A stretch of DNA of 16,798 bases from NCBI GenBank assembly GCA_035524495.1, contig DATKOR010000087.1, positions 1-16,798 on the forward strand, given 5' to 3'. Shown here one piece after another: positions 1 through 6,184 of the stretch (its first letter is position 1; each line of letters opens with the position of its first letter). The notes under the pieces are model-generated. The model was given only the letters and a program-made list of their open reading frames with translations, did not search any database and was not told the DNA's origin. The position numbers and the translations under genes are program-made. Source of the DNA: CAIKZZ01 sp035524495. GTDB lineage: Bacteria > Pseudomonadota > Gammaproteobacteria > Steroidobacterales > Steroidobacteraceae.

Positions 1-165
1 TACATGGAGTACGACACCGACGAGCTCTACCCGCGGCTCGCGCGCGACTGCGAGCGCGCGGTGCGCGAGAACCGCCTGACGCTGCCCGAGAGCCAGCGCC
101 TGAAGCGCTTCTACGAGGCGGAGCTGCAGGGCTACGCCTACCTCGAGCCCGACGCCGAGGCCTGA
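1..165 (+). CDS. speA: Biosynthetic arginine decarboxylase, C-terminal end (partial)
   Basis: Only the last 54 residues are present; the frame is open from base 1 and stops with TGA at 163-165. The tail reads as an acidic/helical segment (YMEYDTDEL, then RAVRENRLTLPESQRL) ending in LQGYAYLEPDAEA. A terminal helix followed by a GY-x-YLE ending is what I remember of biosynthetic (SpeA-type) PLP-dependent arginine decarboxylases, which convert arginine to agmatine at the start of polyamine synthesis in the cytoplasm. The PLP and substrate-binding regions lie outside the window, so the identification rests on the tail alone. A polyamine-oxidase-like gene sits about 6 kb away on the other strand (6185-8077); any functional link is inference. 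Confidence 0.6.
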   Translation, partial: YMEYDTDELYPRLARDCERAVRENRLTLPESQRLKRFYEAELQGYAYLEPDAEA

Positions 166-318
166 CCCCCGGGGTGCGCCGGGGAGCGGCCTGCCGTACC
201 CCCCGTCGGGTCGGCGCCTGGACGGCTGCGGGAGGCCGTTGTCGCGAAGCAGCAACATCGCGGCTTTTGTGCACTGCATTGCCAAAGTCCTTGATATGCC
301 TCGCGGAAAATTGCGCGG

Positions 319-352
319 CCCCATCGGACCGCGTAGGATCGGTTGGGGTTTT
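319..352 (+). terminator. Imperfect hairpin followed by T4, possible terminator or attenuator
   Basis: CCCCA (319-323) can pair with TGGGG (344-348). Further partial pairing occurs inside (TCGGACC against GGATCGG with mismatches), and TTTT follows at 349-352. It lies 154 bases after the speA stop and 233 bases before the RNA-binding protein start, so it could end speA transcription or act in the leader of the next gene. The mismatches make it much weaker than the hairpin at 1016-1040. Confidence 0.3.
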
Positions 353-482
353 CGCCGAATCTGCTTTGACGGGCGATCGAGTCGGTTGAAGAAACAGTGT
401 CTTCGCTGCGTCGACATTCCTCCGCATCACCCGCACGAGTTGATCAGCGCACGACCTACGGTTCGGGCCCAGGCCGCCGCGG

Positions 483-500
483 GCGTACGTCTATGTACGC
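483..500. repeat. Perfect inverted repeat GCGTAC-N6-GTACGC
   Basis: The arms GCGTAC (483-488) and GTACGC (495-500) are exact reverse complements around the spacer gtctat. The repeat ends 84 bases before the ATG of the RNA-binding protein gene. It could be a dimeric operator or an RNA hairpin in the 5' leader. I do not recognise it as the site of a known regulator. Confidence 0.45.
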
Positions 501-584
501 ATGCGCCTCACCTGTGGTCCGTGGTTGAGGGACGCGAGGCGCGCGGACGATCCGTGCCTTCGCCTGAGCGAGTGAGATGATTCG

Positions 585-983
585 ATGACGACCATCTACG
601 TAGGCAACCTGCCGTTCTCCGCGACCGAAGACGAGGTCCGCCAGCTCTTCGAGAAGCACGGCAAGGTCGAATCGGTAAAGCTCATCAATGACCGCGAGAC
701 CGGTCGCCCGCGCGGCTTCGGCTTCGTCGAGATGGCGGGCTCCGACGCGCAGAACGCGATCCAACAGACGAACGGCTTCAACATGGGCGGACGTCCGCTG
801 CGCGTGAACGAGGCCCAGGAGCGCCCGCGCGGCCCGCGGCCCGGCGGTGGTGGCGGTGGCTACGGCGGACCGCGTGGCGGCGGCGGTGGCGGCGGCTACG
901 GCGGCGGTGGCGGCGGCGGCTACGGTGGTGGCGGCGGCGGTTACGGCGGCGGTGGCGGCGGCTACGGCGGCCGCAACTACTGA
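585..983 (+). CDS. Glycine-rich RRM RNA-binding protein
   Basis: This 132-residue protein has one RNA recognition motif and a glycine-rich tail, an architecture shared by bacterial and cyanobacterial Rbp proteins and plant GRP7-like proteins. RNP2 is IYVGNL (residues 4-9) and RNP1 is RGFGFVEM (43-50), with the aromatic RNA-stacking positions Y5, F45 and F47 all present. Residues 87-129 are almost only glycine, broken by regularly spaced tyrosines (GGGGGGYGG-type units). Tails like this favour self-association or RNA condensation. A cytoplasmic role as a single-stranded RNA binder or chaperone, possibly cold-induced, is inferred from the family. The start is fixed by RNP2 directly after MTT; a purine-rich gagtgagatga precedes it, but no perfect Shine-Dalgarno. 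The gene is monocistronic, with a strong terminator 33 bases after its stop. Confidence 0.92.
   Translation: MTTIYVGNLPFSATEDEVRQLFEKHGKVESVKLINDRETGRPRGFGFVEMAGSDAQNAIQQTNGFNMGGRPLRVNEAQERPRGPRPGGGGGGYGGPRGGGGGGGYGGGGGGGYGGGGGGYGGGGGGYGGRNY
843..971 (+). repeat. Low-complexity GGN repeat encoding the glycine tail
   Basis: The tail is written as tandem GGC/GGT triplets interrupted by TAC (Tyr) codons about every 6-9 codons. The GG runs could form two-tier G-quadruplexes in the coding strand and mRNA. The near-identical blocks are prone to slippage and to assembly error. The antisense strand is open over the same region, but only as an alanine/valine shadow of this repeat. Confidence 0.75.
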
Positions 984-1015
984 GCCTCGCCAGGCTCGCA
1001 CCGGCTAAACACTGA

Positions 1016-1040
1016 CCCCGCCGTCCCCGGCGGGGTTTTT
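1016..1040 (+). terminator. Strong rho-independent terminator of the RNA-binding protein gene
   Basis: CCCCGCCG (1016-1023) pairs perfectly with CGGCGGGG (1028-1035) around the loop TCCC, and TTTTT follows at 1036-1040. This is an 8-bp all-GC stem with a T tract, lying between two convergent genes. Confidence 0.9.
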
Positions 1041-1080
1041 GTTGGCCGCACACGCGGCGCCGCTGGTGGCGGCGACGATT

Positions 1081-3177
1081 TCAGCTTTCCGTCGTGCCCT
1101 GGGCGCAGGTGCACACGAGCCGCGTGCCCCGGAACTCGCCGCGCCCGATCACGAGCCGTGCGCCGATCACGGCCGCCCGGAATTTCATGATCCCGAGTCC
1201 CATGCCCGCGCCTTCATCGGCGTGCTCCGGGATCCCGATGCCGTCGTCCTCAACCTCGAGGCGCACGCTCGCCGGCCGGATGTCGAGCGCCACGCGGATC
1301 GTCCGGGCGTGCGCGTGCCGGCGGGCGTTCGTGACGGCCTCCTGGGCGATGCGATAGAGGTTGTCGGCCGCCTCGGCGCCGAGTCGCAGCGGCGACGTCC
1401 CGCTCAGATCGAGGATGCAGTCACCGGTCGCGCCGACCCGTTGCAGATCGACCATCTCCTCGAGCGCCCGCACCAGGTCGCCCCCCTGGTAGGTCAGCGG
1501 CGAGAGTCCGTGCGCGATCGAGCGGCACGTCCCGATGGCCTGACGCGTCAGCAGTTCGAGCTCGCCGAGCCGCGCCGCCGCCGGACGGCCCGCCGCACGC
1601 TCGGCGGAGGCGAGCGACGCCGCAAGCATCGAGATGCCGGTCAGCACCTGCCCGAGCTCATCGTGCAGGTCGTATCCCAGCCGGCGCTGCTCGCGGTTGG
1701 TCGCATCGAGCAGCGCGCGCTCGAGGCGGCGCAGTTCCGTGATGTCGCGCGCCGAGCAGTACAGGTACGGCCGGCCGCCGGCCTCGAACGCCTCGGTATG
1801 CACCTCGACCTCGAAGGTCGAGCCATCGCTGCGCCGGTAGAACGTCTCGAAGCGCGACCGCGCGCCGCTGCGATCCACCGGCGCGCCCACCCCCGCTTCA
1901 CGCTCGGTTGCGCGCACGTCCCAGTCGGGCGGCGTGCGACCGAGCGCCTCGTCGCGCGCCAGCCCGAGCATGCGGCAGAACGAGTCGCTCGCCTCGACGA
2001 CGCGCCCCTGCTCGTCGAGGATGCAGACGCCGTCGCTGGCGTTGCGCAGGAACAGGTGGCGACGCGCGCTTTCGGCGGCGACCGCCGCCTCGAGACGGCG
2101 CCGCTCGGTCGTGTCGCGGATCGCGATGCTGATGCGCGGCTCGCCGCCGCTGTCGGCGAAGCGCGCGAGCACGACCTCGGCCGGGAACGCCTCGTCGCGC
2201 CGCCGCAGCGTCAGGTCGTGCCGCGGCGCGAGCCAGGCTTCGGCACCGGTGCCGGCGCCGAACGCGCCGCGCTCATCGGCGAGTCCGAGTTCGGCGCAGG
2301 TGCCGAATCCGTTCGGCGCGACGTCGAAGAGCCGGTAGGCGGCCGGGTTGGCGTCGAGGATGGCGCCGTTGGGCTGAACGACCAGGATGGCGTCGTGGCT
2401 CGAGGCGAACAGCGACCGGTAGCGCGACTCACTGCGGCGCAGCGCGGATTCGTAGGCCAGCCGTTCGCGCAGACGGGCGCGTGCGAACTCGATCCCGATG
2501 GCCGCGATGATCGCGGCGAACACCGCCGAGGCTCCGATCAGCCAGCGCGTCGCCTGCCGGGCCGCCGCGCCGAGCGTCGATGAGAACTCGTTCTCGCGCG
2601 GCGTGATGCCGACCGTCACCTCCTGGAGTATCGCGCGCACGGTCGCCCGCTGGCCGGGGTCCCGGTAGCGGTCCGGGTCGCGCCGCACGGCAGCCGCGAT
2701 CTCGACGATCCGCGCCGTGTAGGCATCGCCCTCGGTCCAGAGCTCGATCGCGTGGCGGAATTGCGGCGTCGCGTGGAACAGCTGGAAGAACCAGATCAGG
2801 CGCGGCACGTCGTCCGGATGGTTGGCTCCGGCGAGGAACCCGGCGCGGGCGCGCGCGAGATCGGGCGGGACCGCGCTCAGCGCGACGCGCGCGTCGCGGT
2901 CGCCGAGGGGCTTGGCGATCGAATCGACGTACGCCGAATAGTCCTCGTCGTCGCGCGACTCGACGTAGCGCGACAGGTAGTAGACGGCGTCCTTCTGCCC
3001 CTTCGAATAGAGGCCCTCGCCCTCGACGTACGCCCGGATGGCCGTCAGGATCTCGAGGCTCGCGATGCTGAGGGTCAGCATCGCCGCGATCGTGATCAGG
3101 AACGGCAGCGCGGCGCTTCGATAGCGGTCGGGCGGGGGTCGTGCGCCGTTGGTGTCGGTACCAGGCATGGGGGACAC
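1081..3177 (-). CDS. Membrane-bound PAS-PAS sensor histidine kinase (NarX/HPK7 type, HisKA_3)
   Basis: I chose the GTG start at 3177 because AAGGAA (3184-3189) lies 6 bases upstream; the longer frame to 3246 has a low-complexity arginine/proline start. The protein is then 698 residues. TM1 (about 22-43) and TM2 (about 212-231) enclose a ~165-residue periplasmic helical domain beginning EGEGLYSKGQKDAVYYLSRY. Two PAS domains follow (about 247-357, ending RDTTERRRLE, and 370-482, ending ARDITELRRLE). Next is a HisKA_3 dimerisation domain with phospho-acceptor H505 (YDLHDELGQ) and a HATPase with N-box (IAQEAVTNARRHA), DDGIG (644-648) and GMGLGIM (658-664). Such kinases phosphorylate NarL/LuxR-type response regulators, but none is encoded in this window, so the partner is unknown. 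The input signal is also unknown; the second PAS could bind a cofactor. Confidence 0.9.
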   Translation of the reverse strand: MSPMPGTDTNGARPPPDRYRSAALPFLITIAAMLTLSIASLEILTAIRAYVEGEGLYSKGQKDAVYYLSRYVESRDDEDYSAYVDSIAKPLGDRDARVALSAVPPDLARARAGFLAGANHPDDVPRLIWFFQLFHATPQFRHAIELWTEGDAYTARIVEIAAAVRRDPDRYRDPGQRATVRAILQEVTVGITPRENEFSSTLGAAARQATRWLIGASAVFAAIIAAIGIEFARARLRERLAYESALRRSESRYRSLFASSHDAILVVQPNGAILDANPAAYRLFDVAPNGFGTCAELGLADERGAFGAGTGAEAWLAPRHDLTLRRRDEAFPAEVVLARFADSGGEPRISIAIRDTTERRRLEAAVAAESARRHLFLRNASDGVCILDEQGRVVEASDSFCRMLGLARDEALGRTPPDWDVRATEREAGVGAPVDRSGARSRFETFYRRSDGSTFEVEVHTEAFEAGGRPYLYCSARDITELRRLERALLDATNREQRRLGYDLHDELGQVLTGISMLAASLASAERAAGRPAAARLGELELLTRQAIGTCRSIAHGLSPLTYQGGDLVRALEEMVDLQRVGATGDCILDLSGTSPLRLGAEAADNLYRIAQEAVTNARRHAHARTIRVALDIRPASVRLEVEDDGIGIPEHADEGAGMGLGIMKFRAAVIGARLVIGRGEFRGTRLVCTCAQGTTES

Positions 3178-3183
3178 GGTGTC

Positions 3184-3189
3184 TTCCTT
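3184..3189 (-). promoter_or_regulatory. Shine-Dalgarno that fixes a GTG start for the histidine kinase
   Basis: On the minus strand, AAGGAA is followed by six bases and then GTG (3177-3175). An ATG nine bases further downstream (3168) has only an over-long 15-base spacing to the same motif, so the GTG is preferred. Confidence 0.6.
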
Positions 3190-3250
3190 GAGCAGCCGGC
3201 GGGGAGGCCCGGGGCGCGCGTCGCGGGCGCGAGCCGGGCGCGGCAACGCC

Positions 3251-3256
3251 GTTATA
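3251..3256 (-). promoter_or_regulatory. Candidate -10 box (TATAAC) for the histidine kinase gene
   Basis: The minus strand carries TATAAC, five of six matches to the sigma-70 -10 hexamer, in otherwise very GC-rich DNA. Transcription would start near 3244 and leave a leader of about 67 bases. No good -35 lies at the right distance, which suggests dependence on an activator. Confidence 0.4.
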
Positions 3257-3325
3257 CGCCGCGTCCTCGACGTCGTACCGCGCGGCGCGCGACTCGGTCA
3301 GGCGGCCCGCTCGATGCAGAGATTT

Positions 3326-3342
3326 CCCTAGTCCTCTTAGGG
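3326..3342. promoter_or_regulatory. Inverted repeat CCCTA-N7-TAGGG, candidate operator
   Basis: Perfect 5-bp arms (3326-3330 and 3338-3342) flank GTCCTCT. The repeat sits between the divergent histidine kinase and methyltransferase genes, about 90 bases upstream of the kinase's candidate start point. Symmetric sites of this size suit NarL/LuxR-type dimers, the regulator class that HPK7 kinases control. The assignment is inference. Confidence 0.35.
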
Positions 3343-3423
3343 CGGCACTCCTCAGCGATCCTTGGGTCGACGGTCGATGCCGGGCACGGAAGGCGCCGCG
3401 GGCACCCGGTCATCGCCGCGCGT

Positions 3424-3453
3424 TTGCCTGTAATCGGTCCTGTTTGTCACACT
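3424..3453 (+). promoter_or_regulatory. Weak candidate promoter for the methyltransferase-like gene
   Basis: TTGCCT (3424-3429, four of six) and CACACT (3448-3453, three of six) are separated by 18 bases and would give a leader of about 36 bases before the ATG at 3496. The surrounding stretch is locally AT-richer than the rest of the intergenic region. The match is marginal. Confidence 0.25.
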
Positions 3454-3495
3454 TGCCGCGTCGGCCGAAACGGCCCGCCGCACGGGTGAACAGCG

Positions 3496-4413
3496 ATGAG
3501 ACGGATGCCCCTTGCGGTGCGCATCGCCGCACTGATCGCAGCCGCGGCGCTCGCGGGCTGCGCCTCCGGACCCAGGCCCGCGAAGACGACCGCGAAGCCC
3601 GCCCCGCCGGCGCCCGCCGCGAGCGCGAAGAGTGCGCCGCTCCCGGTCACGGATCCGGCGACGCTCGGCGCGCTCGACCGGATCCTCGCCGGCACACACC
3701 GCTCCGACGCCGACCGGGCGCGCGATGTCTATCGCCACCCGAGGGAGACGCTCGAGTTCTTCGGGCTGCGCCAGGACATGACGGTCATGGAGATCTGGCC
3801 GGGCGCGGGCGGCTGGTACACGGAGCTCCTCGCGCCGCTGCTCAAGGACCACGGCCGCTACGTCGCCGCGGGCTGGGATCCCAAGTTCGACAACAAGTTC
3901 GTGCAGGACGGCATCCGCGCGTTCCAGAGCAAGCTCGACGGCAACCCCGACCTCTACGGCAAGGTCGAGGTGACGGCGCTGCAGTTCCCGGGCGCGCTCA
4001 GCCCGCTGCCCCCGAACTCGGTCGACCTCGTGCTGACGTTCAGGAACCTCCACAACTGGCTGGTGCGCGACGAGGAGGCGGCGGCGATGCTGAGGGCGAT
4101 GTACGCCGCGCTGAGGCCCGGCGGCGTGCTCGGTCTCGTCGACCATCGCGCCGACCCGAACGCGCCGGTTGACGCCCACGCGAAGCTCGGCTACGTCAAC
4201 GAACAGCTCGCGATCGCGCTCGCGAAGGCCGCGGGCTTCGAGCTCGTCGGCTCCTCCGAGATCAACGCGAACCCGAAGGACACGCGCGACTACGAGCAGG
4301 GCGTGTGGACGCTGCCGCCGACCTGGCGCCTCGGCGACAAGGACCGCGATCGCTACGCGGCGATCGGCGAGAGCGACCGCTTCACGCTCAAGTTTCGAAA
4401 GCCGCCGCGCTAG
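3496..4413 (+). CDS. Lipoprotein-anchored class I SAM methyltransferase-like protein
   Basis: This 305-residue protein starts with a short basic n-region, a hydrophobic Ala/Leu core and the lipobox LAGC with C22 as the lipidation site. A Pro/Ala/Lys linker follows (about 27-50). The rest is a Rossmann methyltransferase-like domain: MEIWPGAGGWYTELL (98-112) is a motif I-like glycine loop, SVDLVLTFRNLHNW (175-188) fits the motif IV region, and LRPGGVLGLVDHR (206-218) is a typical motif V/post-motif strand. This matches what I remember as the COG4798 'predicted methyltransferase' group. SAM is cytoplasmic, so a lipoprotein with this fold is odd: it may have lost catalysis, bind another ligand, or need imported SAM. 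Residue 23 is Ala, not Asp, so outer-membrane sorting is expected. The stop overlaps that of the convergent amidohydrolase. ATG 3505 is an alternative start. Confidence 0.85.
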   Translation: MRRMPLAVRIAALIAAAALAGCASGPRPAKTTAKPAPPAPAASAKSAPLPVTDPATLGALDRILAGTHRSDADRARDVYRHPRETLEFFGLRQDMTVMEIWPGAGGWYTELLAPLLKDHGRYVAAGWDPKFDNKFVQDGIRAFQSKLDGNPDLYGKVEVTALQFPGALSPLPPNSVDLVLTFRNLHNWLVRDEEAAAMLRAMYAALRPGGVLGLVDHRADPNAPVDAHAKLGYVNEQLAIALAKAAGFELVGSSEINANPKDTRDYEQGVWTLPPTWRLGDKDRDRYAAIGESDRFTLKFRKPPR

Positions 4414-6161
4414 CGGACGCGTTCGAAAGCCGCGCCGCGGAACACGACCCGCCCGCGGAACAGCGTCAGCTCGCAGCGCATCTCCTTCAGGTCCGCGGTC
4501 GGCACGGCGTACGGGTCGCGGTCCCAGACCGCGACGTCGGCGCTCTTGCCGGGCTCGAGCGAGCCCGCGTCCCGGTCGATGAAGAGCTGGTGCGCCGCCC
4601 ACGCCGTGTAGGAGCGAAGCGCCACGTGCACGTCGACGGACTCCGCGGTACCGAACGGCTGCTTGCCGAAGGTCCCGAGCAGCGTCTCGCGCGCGACCGA
4701 GGCCCACAGCCCGTAGCGCGCCGGCAGCGGCGTCACGTCGTAGTCCGAGCCACCGCCCCAGCGGATGCCGCGCGTGACGTAGGTGTGGAACGGGTTCAGG
4801 CGCTTCGCGCGCTCGGGTCCGAAGTTCCCGGCGTAGAGATCGCCGATCCACCAGGTGAACGGTGCCTGCGACTCGGGGTAGCCGGCGTCGAAGTCGTGCT
4901 CGAGCGTCGCGATCAGCTGCAGCGCGTGCTCGCTCGGGATGTTCGCGTGGATGATGCTGTGGCGAAGGCCGACGGTCGGCTTCTCCTTGAGCGCCAGCGC
5001 GTAGGTGTCGACGACCCAGTCGATCGCGCGATCGCCGATCGCGTGCGTGCCGACGTGGATGCCGGCGTCGTGGAAGAGCCGCACCTGCGCGCGGTAGAGC
5101 TCGGGGTCGAGCGCCGGGTAGCCGCGGTTGCCGGTGTCGACCTCGGTGCTCTTGCGGTGCCAGTCGTCGTAGACCCAGGCGGTGCGCGCCCCGCCGCTGC
5201 CGTCCATGAAGATCTTGACGCCGCAGGCGATCAGGTTCCCGCCGGCCGTGGTCGCCGGCGGCCGCGGCAGCGCCGCGAGGCGCTTCACGTTGGCCTCGGC
5301 CGCCGCGAGCGTCGGCGGCGTGTCGAACAGCACGCAGACGTGCGCGCTCAACGCGCCCTCCTCGCCCAGGCTCGCGTAGGCATCCCAGTCCTCGGGCGTG
5401 ATGTCCGGGTCCTTGACGCCGGTCATGCCCTCGCGGTTCATCAGCGCAAGGCTCGCCTTGATGCCCGCGCGCCGCTGCGCGGGCGTCCATGGCGGGATCA
5501 GGTTCGTGACGAGCGCCTTGGCCGACTCCTTGAGGACCCCGGTCGGCTGGCCGTGCGCATCGCGGTCGATCGTCCCGGCGGGCGGGTCGACGCTCGCCGC
5601 CGTGACGCCGCCGAGCGCGAGCGCGCGGCTGCTGGCGACGCCGTAATGGCCGCTCGTGTGCTCGAGCCACACCGGGTTGTCGGGCGCCGCGGGATCGAGA
5701 TCGCGCGCCTCGACATAGCGGCCGTCCTCGAGCTTGCCCTCGTCCCAGCCGCTGCCGAGCAGCCACTCGCCGGGCTTGAGGGTCCTGGCGCGGGCGGCGA
5801 CGCGGGCGGCGACGTCGGCGACGCTGCGCGCCTCGTTGAGCGGCAGGCTGTAGACCGCCTCGACCCCGCCCGAGGAGATGTGGGCGTGCGTGTCGATGAG
5901 TCCCGGCGTCGCCGCGCGCCCGCCGAGGTCGATCACGGTCGTGCGGGGGCCCGCGAGCGCGCGGACCGCGCGCGTCGTGCCGACCTTGACGATGCGCCCG
6001 TCGCGCACCGCGAGCGCCTCGGCGACCGTGTCGTTCGCATCGACGGTGAGCACGCGGCCGTTGATCAGCACGAGATCGGCGGGCTGCTCCTTGCCGTCGG
6101 CGGTCGCGACGAGGGCGAGCGCCAGCAGGATCGGGAGCACGGGCGGGCGGTGGTGATGCAT
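4410..6161 (-). CDS. Exported YtcJ-type metal-dependent amidohydrolase
   Basis: This 583-residue protein has a probable signal peptide (residues 1-22, hydrophobic core LPILLALALV). The start is ATG 6161, with GAGGA six bases upstream; the frame stays open further upstream but would overlap the FAD oxidoreductase. The amidohydrolase_3 fold is shown by the N-terminal beta-sandwich (LINGRVLTVDANDTVAEALA), the metal-binding DTHAH (H92, H94) at the start of the TIM barrel, GVKIFMDGSGG, THAIGDRAID, RHSIIHANIP and GGGSDYDVTPL near the C-terminus, then the closing sandwich (GKSADVAVWDRDP). The family hydrolyses amide or related C-N bonds, but substrates are mostly unknown. It lies 23 bases after the FAD amine-oxidase-like gene on the same strand, so both probably act in the envelope on nitrogenous compounds; that link is inference. 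Confidence 0.9.
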   Translation of the reverse strand: MHHHRPPVLPILLALALVATADGKEQPADLVLINGRVLTVDANDTVAEALAVRDGRIVKVGTTRAVRALAGPRTTVIDLGGRAATPGLIDTHAHISSGGVEAVYSLPLNEARSVADVAARVAARARTLKPGEWLLGSGWDEGKLEDGRYVEARDLDPAAPDNPVWLEHTSGHYGVASSRALALGGVTAASVDPPAGTIDRDAHGQPTGVLKESAKALVTNLIPPWTPAQRRAGIKASLALMNREGMTGVKDPDITPEDWDAYASLGEEGALSAHVCVLFDTPPTLAAAEANVKRLAALPRPPATTAGGNLIACGVKIFMDGSGGARTAWVYDDWHRKSTEVDTGNRGYPALDPELYRAQVRLFHDAGIHVGTHAIGDRAIDWVVDTYALALKEKPTVGLRHSIIHANIPSEHALQLIATLEHDFDAGYPESQAPFTWWIGDLYAGNFGPERAKRLNPFHTYVTRGIRWGGGSDYDVTPLPARYGLWASVARETLLGTFGKQPFGTAESVDVHVALRSYTAWAAHQLFIDRDAGSLEPGKSADVAVWDRDPYAVPTADLKEMRCELTLFRGRVVFRGAAFERVR

Positions 6162-6184
6162 CGGTGATCCTCGGGGGACGGCGC

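Larger units (their letters stand above)
166..584. other. Long intergenic/leader region between speA tail and RNA-binding protein gene
   Basis: This stretch of 419 bases has no credible gene. Short open frames exist but lack ribosome binding sites and have arginine-rich, random-looking composition. The middle part (about 243-445) is visibly less GC-rich than the neighbouring genes, as expected for regulatory DNA. It holds a terminator-like imperfect hairpin (319-352) and a perfect 6-bp inverted repeat (483-500). I could not find a convincing -35/-10 pair. Bacterial RRM proteins with glycine-rich tails are often cold-inducible with long 5' leaders, so part of this may be transcribed leader; that is inference. 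Confidence 0.6.

Noticed and set aside
456..1001. Minus-strand open frame rich in Ala/Val opposite the RNA-binding protein gene
   Set aside because: It is the antisense of the GGN repeat; composition is low-complexity, it has no domain, and the RRM motifs on the plus strand are unambiguous.
1039..2583. Long plus-strand open frame opposite the histidine kinase
   Set aside because: Arginine/alanine-rich shadow caused by high GC; the minus strand carries complete PAS, HisKA_3 and HATPase motifs.
3149..3331. Possible 60-residue plus-strand peptide at the start of the kinase
   Set aside because: It overlaps the kinase 5' end, has arginine/glycine-rich random composition and no Shine-Dalgarno.
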